A stretch of 11,387 bases of DNA from contig DATKKX010000172.1 of assembly GCA_035542775.1 (NCBI GenBank), positions 1 through 11,387 on the forward strand. The letters run 5' to 3'. The notes below the pieces were generated by a model, which did not search any database, was not told the DNA's origin, and saw nothing but the letters and a program-made list of their open reading frames with translations. Below are positions 6,458 to 11,387 of the stretch, piece by piece (the stretch's first letter is position 1; every line of letters starts with the position of its first letter). The stretch is from DATKKX01 sp035542775. Lineage in GTDB: Bacteria; Planctomycetota; Phycisphaerae; UBA1845; UTPLA1. The translations under genes and the position numbers were made by a program.

Positions 6458-7273
6458 TTACCATTCCAGATCCTCATCTTTCGGCGCCGGCAGCCAGTTG
6501 GACTGGCAGGTGTATCGCTGTCGCTTGAGGATGGCATTTCGCCGCTGCTCATCCGACCAGTCTTTCTGCTGCTGGGCCCAGAGCATGAAGACCGCGTCGC
6601 CGCGGCTGATCTCGAACGCCTTGGCGAAGCTGCTGCCGAACATCGAAGCGGCCTTTTTCGCCTGCTCGGGCGTCCAATCTGGTTTCTTCTTGTGCAAGGC
6701 TCCCGCGCCGACGTCGGTGCCGCATTCGACGGCCAGTTCATGCGACGGAGCCGCCACAGCCCAGGATGCCGGCGGAACACCAAGCCCCATCTGCCGGAGC
6801 TTGGCCGGCGTCAACGGTAGGGGCGTTCCGCGAACCATCGGCGCCTCGGGAACACCCTGGTCGGCCATTTTCTTGCGCAGCTCTTCGGGCGTCTTGGGTC
6901 GCCGCGGTTGCGTCGGCATAATGGACGGGTCTCGCTCCATCACCAATTCTTCTTCTATCGTGCGCGCGACAGGCTGATCCACGGGATCCATCACCACGAC
7001 GATGCCTTTGCCCAGATCCCGCTTGTACTCCTGCTTCACATATTTCTTGACTTCCTTCAGCCATGTGTCGGCTTCGCCGGCGGCTGTCTCGCTGCGGGCA
7101 TAGATGTATCCCTGCGGCGTGTGGTACAACGTGCGGTCGCCACATTTCGCGGGGTAGTTCGTGGGTGTATCCAGAATGACCTGCGGTTTGGCAGGGCCGC
7201 AGCCGGCGGCGAAGACCGCCGCAGTAACGACGGACCAGAACGATGTCATGCGTATGGTGCGTGATGTCGTCAT
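6458..7273 (-). CDS. Hypothetical lipoprotein-like exported protein
   Basis: I do not recognise this 271-residue protein. Its N-terminus has a basic region (R5, R8), a hydrophobic stretch (about 11-24) and FAAGC ending at C25. This is a plausible though not ideal lipoprotein signal, because the -3 residue is Ala rather than Leu. The mature part is hydrophilic: a block with YIYARSETAAGEADTWLKEV (57-76) and GKGIVVVMDPVDQPV (88-102), a proline-rich linker (about 118-170), a segment SHELAVECGTDVG (177-189), and a charged C-terminal helix region with two tryptophans ending DEDLEW. Cysteines are at 25, 44, 184 and 256. HELAVE lacks the second His of an HEXXH zinc motif. The ATG at 7273 has GGGAGG ten bases upstream; longer in-frame readings run into the preceding gene. 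It sits between a glycosyltransferase-like gene and nuoE, and its role is unknown. Confidence 0.72.
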   Translation of the reverse strand: MTTSRTIRMTSFWSVVTAAVFAAGCGPAKPQVILDTPTNYPAKCGDRTLYHTPQGYIYARSETAAGEADTWLKEVKKYVKQEYKRDLGKGIVVVMDPVDQPVARTIEEELVMERDPSIMPTQPRRPKTPEELRKKMADQGVPEAPMVRGTPLPLTPAKLRQMGLGVPPASWAVAAPSHELAVECGTDVGAGALHKKKPDWTPEQAKKAASMFGSSFAKAFEISRGDAVFMLWAQQQKDWSDEQRRNAILKRQRYTCQSNWLPAPKDEDLEW

Positions 7274-7361
7274 CGTGTCACAGCCTCCCTGATGCCGTTT
7301 GCATGCCCCGCCGCCGGTCCGATGGCCAACGAGGCCGCCGGGCATTCCGCCAGGTGACAAC

Positions 7362-8864
7362 TCAACGGGGCCGACTCGCCGGAGTCTTGCGAGTGCCTGA
7401 CGCCGGACGAGGGGCCATCGTACCGGGTCTCGCGGGGTCCTCAAGTGCGGGCGCGGATTCGTTGCCGGGCGCGCTCCTGGCGGGCAAAAACCTCAGATCC
7501 AGAATCGCCACGAACAGCACCACCAGCATGGCCAGGGCACAGCAGATTCCCACCAACGGCCCAACTGAGCCAGGATGCAATTCCGCTCTCAGGAAATCCG
7601 CGAGCGGTCTGCCGGCGGGTCCAGGAAAGACCCAGACCGCATTCAGGAACCCGCAGACGCTCAACACGATCCAGCACACCCACCAGCGTCGGTTCGACTC
7701 ACACGCCCAGGCCCACAAGGCGATGATCGGAAAGAGGTAGCGTTCATGGATCTGCGTGGGCAGAACGAAGAAGGCGAGCGGCAGAAGCCGGGCAGCCCAC
7801 CTGAGGCCAGGCGAATCACACTTGCGCCGCCAGAGCACGATGGCCACGAGGATCGCGGTTGCGGCCGTCGCCACCAATCCGATCTTCCTGGCGCTGATGC
7901 CGAGCACCCAGGGCATGTCGTCGCGGAGGTACGGGTTGAAGGTCAGAGGCACGCCGGGGATCGGATTGGTCAGGAACCAGGCGCTGAAGCCGTTCATATG
8001 CACGTAAGGGAAGTAGCCGACGGCCTTGAAATAGGCGTCAAACGGCCCGGAGTCAGCCCCTATACCGAACGGCCAGACGACCGCCGCGATCAGAACGACC
8101 GCGACGACGGCGCTCAAGGCAATCTGGCGGCCTGCCTGGGCACCAAGGGCGCGGCAGGTCATGACAGCCACGACCAGCCAGATCGGCGCGATGAAGATGG
8201 ACTGCATTTTCATCAGCAAGGCCAGCACAGCCCAGGCGGTCATGGCCGGCAGGCGGCGCCGTGCGGCGGCATCCAAGCTAAGCACCATGAAGAGGGTGTG
8301 GATGGCGTCCACCTGTCCCCACGCCGATGAGTTGTGAATCGCCATGGGATGCAGGGCATAGAGAACACCGATGGCGCCGGCGGCTCGGATTGACAGCCGG
8401 CGCCTCAAGCATATGAACAAGACTACCGCCGTGGCGATGTCGGCCAGCGCCGCCGGCAACTTGAACAACACATATCCCCACGCCACGCCTGGCCCCGGTT
8501 CACCCAGGGACATCGCCCGGAGGACGGGCTCGTTCAACGGCCGGCCGGCCACCAGCGGATACAGCTTGGCTATGCCGCGCAGCACATGCAGATACAGCGG
8601 CGGATAGTTGGACAATCGCTGCACCTGGCCATCGACCTCGTACCGGTCATAGACGCTGGCCAGGCCGTGCCTGTCGGCCTGATATGCCCACATGAAGAAC
8701 TGCTGCATATCCGGCAGATAGCCCGGTTGCGGCAGCAGCGGCACCCGAACGGCGATGCCCAGGACGATGATGAGAGCGATCACCAGGATCGTGGGCCGGA
8801 GGGAGTGCGGAGGCTGCGTGGGGAGAGCTTGTTTCGGGGGCCGGCGATTGACCTTGCTGGACAA
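7362..8864 (-). CDS. Integral membrane glycosyltransferase, Gpi18/mannosyltransferase-like (GT-C)
   Basis: This 500-residue protein has around ten membrane segments. It carries GT-C signatures seen in Gpi18-like and related lipid-phosphosugar transferases: a first-loop acidic residue (D52 in GYLPDMQQF), SNYPPLYLHVL (85-95), KLPAALADIATA (135-146), HPMAIHNSSAWGQVD (172-186) and THERYLFP-like QIHERYLFP (371-379). These enzymes use polyprenyl-phosphate sugars on the outer face of the inner membrane. The C-terminal 45 residues are polar and Pro/Arg-rich. The start is a TTG at 8864, with GGGA about eight bases upstream; no in-frame ATG exists before the first membrane segment. It belongs to a different GT-C branch from the two paralogues between nuoE and nuoF. 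It follows nuoD by 102 bases and precedes the lipoprotein-like gene by 88. Donor and acceptor are unknown. Confidence 0.82.
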   Translation of the reverse strand: MSSKVNRRPPKQALPTQPPHSLRPTILVIALIIVLGIAVRVPLLPQPGYLPDMQQFFMWAYQADRHGLASVYDRYEVDGQVQRLSNYPPLYLHVLRGIAKLYPLVAGRPLNEPVLRAMSLGEPGPGVAWGYVLFKLPAALADIATAVVLFICLRRRLSIRAAGAIGVLYALHPMAIHNSSAWGQVDAIHTLFMVLSLDAAARRRLPAMTAWAVLALLMKMQSIFIAPIWLVVAVMTCRALGAQAGRQIALSAVVAVVLIAAVVWPFGIGADSGPFDAYFKAVGYFPYVHMNGFSAWFLTNPIPGVPLTFNPYLRDDMPWVLGISARKIGLVATAATAILVAIVLWRRKCDSPGLRWAARLLPLAFFVLPTQIHERYLFPIIALWAWACESNRRWWVCWIVLSVCGFLNAVWVFPGPAGRPLADFLRAELHPGSVGPLVGICCALAMLVVLFVAILDLRFLPARSAPGNESAPALEDPARPGTMAPRPASGTRKTPASRPR

Positions 8865-8882
8865 TGTGTGATCCCGCGTCGG

Positions 8883-8898
8883 TTCGAGTCAGCTCGAA
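8883..8898. repeat. Small perfect hairpin between nuoD and the glycosyltransferase gene
   Basis: TTCGAG (8883-8888), loop TCAG, CTCGAA (8893-8898) form a perfect 6-bp stem just before the ribosome site of the downstream gene. There is no T-run, so termination is doubtful. It could be a processing or stability element, or chance. Confidence 0.3.
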
Positions 8899-8966
8899 AT
8901 GTAACTGTGAATGCCGGCCGCTGTAAAGCGCCCCGCGATCGGCTGTCATCCCGGCGGGTCGTCCGA

Positions 8967-10220
8967 TCAGCGGTCCAGTTCCGCCGCGATGATGTTCAGG
9001 CTACCCAGCACGGCAACGACGTCGCTGATGACGTGACCGACGAGCAGCTTGGAGATGCTCTGCAAGTGGATGAAGCTCGGCGGCCGGCACCGGGCCCGAT
9101 AGGGGCAGTTGCCTCCGTCAGAGGCAAGGTAGAAGCCGAGCTCGCCGTTGGCCGTCTCGTTGGCGACATAGACTTCGCCGATGGGCGGCTTGAATCCTCG
9201 ATTGGTCATGATCTGCTCGAAGTGGTGGATGAGGCCCTCGATGGAAAAGTAGACCTCGCGTTTGTCGGGCAGCGTCAGCTTGTCGTCAGGCAGGACGTTG
9301 ACCGGACCGGCGGGAATGTTGTCCACCAGTTGATCGATGATGACCAGCGACTGCCGCATTTCCTCGACACGCACCAGGTAACGGTCGTACACGTCGCCGT
9401 GCGTGGCGATCGGCACCTTGAACGAGACGCCGCTGGAGCCCTTGCCGTCCCAGTTGTCGGCGTAGCACAGATAGGGCTCGTCCTTGCGCAAATCGCGCTT
9501 CACGCCGCTGGCCCGGGCGATGGGACCGGTCCAGCTCCAGGCGATGGCGTCGTCGTGGCTCATGCGGCCGATGCCCTTGGTCCGCTCGACAAAAATCCTG
9601 TTGCGGGTGAGCAGCGATTCGAAGTCCCGGATCGCCTGGGGCAGCCGTCTTGTGAACAGCTTGACGTGATCGGGCCAGTCGTCGGGCATGTCGTACATCA
9701 GTCCGCCCACGCGGGTGTAGCTGGTGGTGAAGCGGGCCCCGCAGATCTCCTCGAAGAGGTCATTGATGTACTCGCGCTCGTTGAAGAGATAGAGGAACGC
9801 CGTGAACCCGCCGAGATCGAGGCCCATGGCCCCCAGGCAGAGCAGGTGGTCCTGGATGCGGGCCAGCTCGGCGATAATGGTGCGGATGGCCTTGCAGCGG
9901 GGGGTAATCTCGATGCCAAACAGCTTTTCGCAGGCGGCGTGCCAGGCGATGTTGTTGGCCATCGGGCTGACGTAGTTCATCCGGTCGGTGACGGTGACGT
10001 ATTGGTTGTAGTTCAGATTCTCCCCCAGCTTCTCGAAGCCGCTGTGCAGGTAGCCGATGTGAGGCGTGCAGGCGAGGATGACCTCGCCGTCCAGTTCCAG
10101 CACCAGACGAATGGTGGTGTGCGTGGCGGGATGCTGCGGCCCGAAGTTCAGCGTCCACACGTCACCGCCGAGATCATCCCGCTGCAACGTCGTGGGAGCC
10201 CACTGGGGTATCGTGGACAT
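8967..10220 (-). CDS. nuoD: NADH-quinone oxidoreductase subunit D (quinone-site 49-kDa subunit)
   Basis: NuoD forms much of the quinone-reduction chamber of complex I where the peripheral arm meets the membrane. The 417-residue product carries FGPQHPATH (26-34), PHIGYLHSGFEK (53-64), TDRMNY (78-83), RTIIAELARIQDHL in the first half and PIGEVYVANETANGELGFYL late in the chain, and it ends ELDR. His34 and Tyr83, 49 residues apart, correspond by alignment from memory to the quinone-contacting His38/Tyr87 of the Thermus subunit, so the active site looks intact. It is a stand-alone NuoD, not a NuoCD fusion. The ATG at 10220 follows AGGGG by about nine bases. An upstream in-frame start at 10301 would place the N-terminus inside a repeat element, and the extra residues have no family counterpart. 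No nuoA-C lie upstream in the window; a regulatory-type gene does. Confidence 0.96.
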   Translation of the reverse strand: MSTIPQWAPTTLQRDDLGGDVWTLNFGPQHPATHTTIRLVLELDGEVILACTPHIGYLHSGFEKLGENLNYNQYVTVTDRMNYVSPMANNIAWHAACEKLFGIEITPRCKAIRTIIAELARIQDHLLCLGAMGLDLGGFTAFLYLFNEREYINDLFEEICGARFTTSYTRVGGLMYDMPDDWPDHVKLFTRRLPQAIRDFESLLTRNRIFVERTKGIGRMSHDDAIAWSWTGPIARASGVKRDLRKDEPYLCYADNWDGKGSSGVSFKVPIATHGDVYDRYLVRVEEMRQSLVIIDQLVDNIPAGPVNVLPDDKLTLPDKREVYFSIEGLIHHFEQIMTNRGFKPPIGEVYVANETANGELGFYLASDGGNCPYRARCRPPSFIHLQSISKLLVGHVISDVVAVLGSLNIIAAELDR

Positions 10221-10442
10221 AAGTGCATCCCCTTTATGGGTGGCACAGACAAACCCGGTTGGTCCGTGCGTCTCACCAACGGTCGGCCTCCTCGGCGACA
10301 CGTGCGGTGGCCGTTGCCCGTGCCTCCAATGTTCTCACCGCTCTAGCCAAGCGAGTTTAGCATCGCCGCTGCCGAACGCCCACGGACAAACCAGGTTTGT
10401 CCGTGCCACCCTTCAGAGTGGAGCCGACACCGAGCACGAACC
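10221..10442 (-). promoter_or_regulatory. Intergenic region upstream of nuoD
   Basis: This 222-base gap is the only place in the window where a promoter for nuoD could sit. Most of it is filled by the inverted-repeat element at 10238-10411. No clear -35/-10 pair was found. The ribosome site (AAAGGGG) lies at its left end, just inside the repeat boundary. Confidence 0.4.
10238..10411. repeat. 174-base element bounded by 18-base inverted repeats (MITE- or BIME-like)
   Basis: The left end GGGTGGCACAGACAAACC (10238-10255) and the right end GGTTTGTCCGTGCCACCC (10394-10411) are reverse complements at 17 of 18 positions. Each end also has its own palindrome. At 10381-10405 CACGGACAAACC and GGTTTGTCCGTG pair perfectly around a single A. 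At 10244-10268 the copy pairs at 10 of 12 positions around a C. So two palindromic units lie in opposite orientation around about 112 bases. There is no transposase. This suits a non-autonomous element or a REP-doublet. Confidence 0.6.
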
Positions 10443-11387
10443 CTACTTCCACTGTGCCAGCACGACCGTCAGGTCATCCGGACATGAGCCCCCGGTGGTG
10501 AATTCGTTGAGGTCGGCGACGAACTCGCTGAGGATCTGGCCGGGGGCGGAGCCCATGCCATCAGCGAGGCTGTCCTGCAAGCCGGCCAGACCGAAGGGTT
10601 CGCCCCTGGCGTTGCGAGCGGTTTCGAAACCGGCGGTGGCCAGGACGACGGAGTCGCCGGGGGCCAGGCCGAAGGAGAGGGTCTCGTAGGCGGGGGCGCG
10701 GGTCTGGCCGATGGCGGGCAGGCCCTTGGCGTCGGTAATGCTGCATGTTCCGTCGGTGCGGAACCGGCCGAGCCGAACGCCGTCGCCCGCCAGGCAGAAC
10801 TGCACTTTGCCGCCGTCCGGGTCGATCCATGCCGCGGCCAGATCGATGTTCTTGCCACCCTCGCCCTCGAAAACCAGCCAGTTGAGGGCCCGGGCGAACA
10901 GGTGCGGCGGCTCGGAGTACAGCCCGGCCGCGCGGAACATGGTACGAACCTCCGCGAAATACCGCGGGATGCCGGTCTCCTCCACGTTCAGCCGGGCCAC
11001 AACGATCGCCGCGGCCTTATCCCGCAGTTGAACGATATCGTAGAAATCGCAGCAGCGCCGCGTGCCCATGCAGCGGTAGGCGGCCACCTGCAGGCGATCC
11101 CATTGCGGCAGGGCGCGAAGCGTCAAGGCGTCCTGCGTGGCCCGGGCGATGGTCTGCTGAGTGCTGACGACCGCCTTCTGCTTGGAAATGGACATCCGCA
11201 TGACATTTTCCACCGGCATGGCCACGCACGAAGAGATGGCGCTCAACGTGTTGAGCGCGGCCTCGTTAAAGGGCTCATCGGCGGCGTCGTTCTCGACGTA
11301 GAGCATGCCCATGTTCCCGCGCTGGCCGACCAGCGGCACGGCCATCACCGAGCGGACGCCCTCGACAGGCGCCTCGGGGCAGCACAG
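10443..11387 (-). CDS. GAF plus degenerate SpoIIE/PP2C-like protein, N-terminus beyond window
   Basis: The open frame runs off the right edge; 314 residues are visible. The first part (to about residue 60) looks like the end of a GAF domain: EGVRSVMAVPLVGQRGNMG, then LYVEN and a PFNEAALNTLSAISS helix. A helical linker follows (about 60-95), then an RsbU/SpoIIE-type phosphatase fold. DFYD (114-117) and PDDLTVV (303-309) are kept. However, the usual D-V-S-G-K/H-G segment is replaced by ARLNVEETG (131-139), and the usual T-D-G is TAG (251-253). These aspartates bind the catalytic metals in the family, so activity may be lost and the protein may act as a binding or scaffold module. SpoIIE/RsbU relatives act on anti-anti-sigma factors. 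The gene ends 222 bases before nuoD. The family call is good; inactivity is inferred from two motifs. Confidence 0.78.
   Translation of the reverse strand: MCCPEAPVEGVRSVMAVPLVGQRGNMGMLYVENDAADEPFNEAALNTLSAISSCVAMPVENVMRMSISKQKAVVSTQQTIARATQDALTLRALPQWDRLQVAAYRCMGTRRCCDFYDIVQLRDKAAAIVVARLNVEETGIPRYFAEVRTMFRAAGLYSEPPHLFARALNWLVFEGEGGKNIDLAAAWIDPDGGKVQFCLAGDGVRLGRFRTDGTCSITDAKGLPAIGQTRAPAYETLSFGLAPGDSVVLATAGFETARNARGEPFGLAGLQDSLADGMGSAPGQILSEFVADLNEFTTGGSCPDDLTVVLAQWK

Noticed and set aside
6458..7273. HELAVE in the lipoprotein-like product as a zinc-protease motif
   Set aside because: The second histidine of HEXXH is missing and no downstream third ligand is evident.
9969..9995. Apparent Tyr to Val change at the NuoD quinone site (VTVTDRMNY)
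   Set aside because: Counting from the invariant His in PATH, the quinone-contact Tyr lies 49 residues later and is the Tyr of DRMNY, which is kept; the Val falls at a different Tyr position.
8586..10346. 586-codon plus-strand open frame opposite nuoD
   Set aside because: It is antisense to a clear nuoD; its residue make-up (Val, Asp, Gly, His and Ala rich) is typical of high-GC shadow frames, with no family motif.

Overview
The window reads as a high-GC bacterial chromosome segment in which every gene I can support lies on the minus strand, so transcription runs from the right edge to the left. The most likely source is a member of the Planctomycetota or a related PVC lineage. That rests on the style of NuoD (an ELDR C-terminus and an NYNQYVTVTDRMNY quinone-site segment), on the interspersed membrane glycosyltransferase-like genes, and on dispersed palindromic repeats. 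It is inference from memory of such genomes, not a database match.

In order of transcription: (1) a 5'-truncated GAF plus PP2C/SpoIIE-like gene at the right edge, whose phosphatase domain appears to lack key metal-binding aspartates; (2) a 222-base gap holding a 174-base element bounded by inverted repeats; (3) nuoD; (4) a polytopic Gpi18/GT-C-like glycosyltransferase; (5) an unrecognised lipoprotein-like gene; (6) a short gap with a dispersed repeat; (7) nuoE; (8, 9) two paralogous polytopic membrane proteins, probably GT-C/PMT-like glycosyltransferases; (10) nuoF; (11) a roughly 300-base leader with strong hairpins, then a 100-residue protein that looks like a dimeric alpha-beta barrel; (12) the first 247 codons of a citF-like citrate lyase alpha subunit, running off the left edge.

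The central feature is a respiratory complex I locus (nuoD, nuoE, nuoF) broken up by three membrane glycosyltransferase-like genes and a lipoprotein gene. The nuoE-GT-GT-nuoF stretch is very tightly packed: about 17 bases, then a TGATG stop/start, then a 14-base overlap. The intruding genes are therefore probably read on the same messenger as the NADH-oxidising module. NuoD, NuoE and NuoF keep their cofactor and quinone-site residues, so they look functional. The genes nuoA, B, C and G to N are not visible. There is no tRNA, rRNA, CRISPR array, transposase or integrase in the window.
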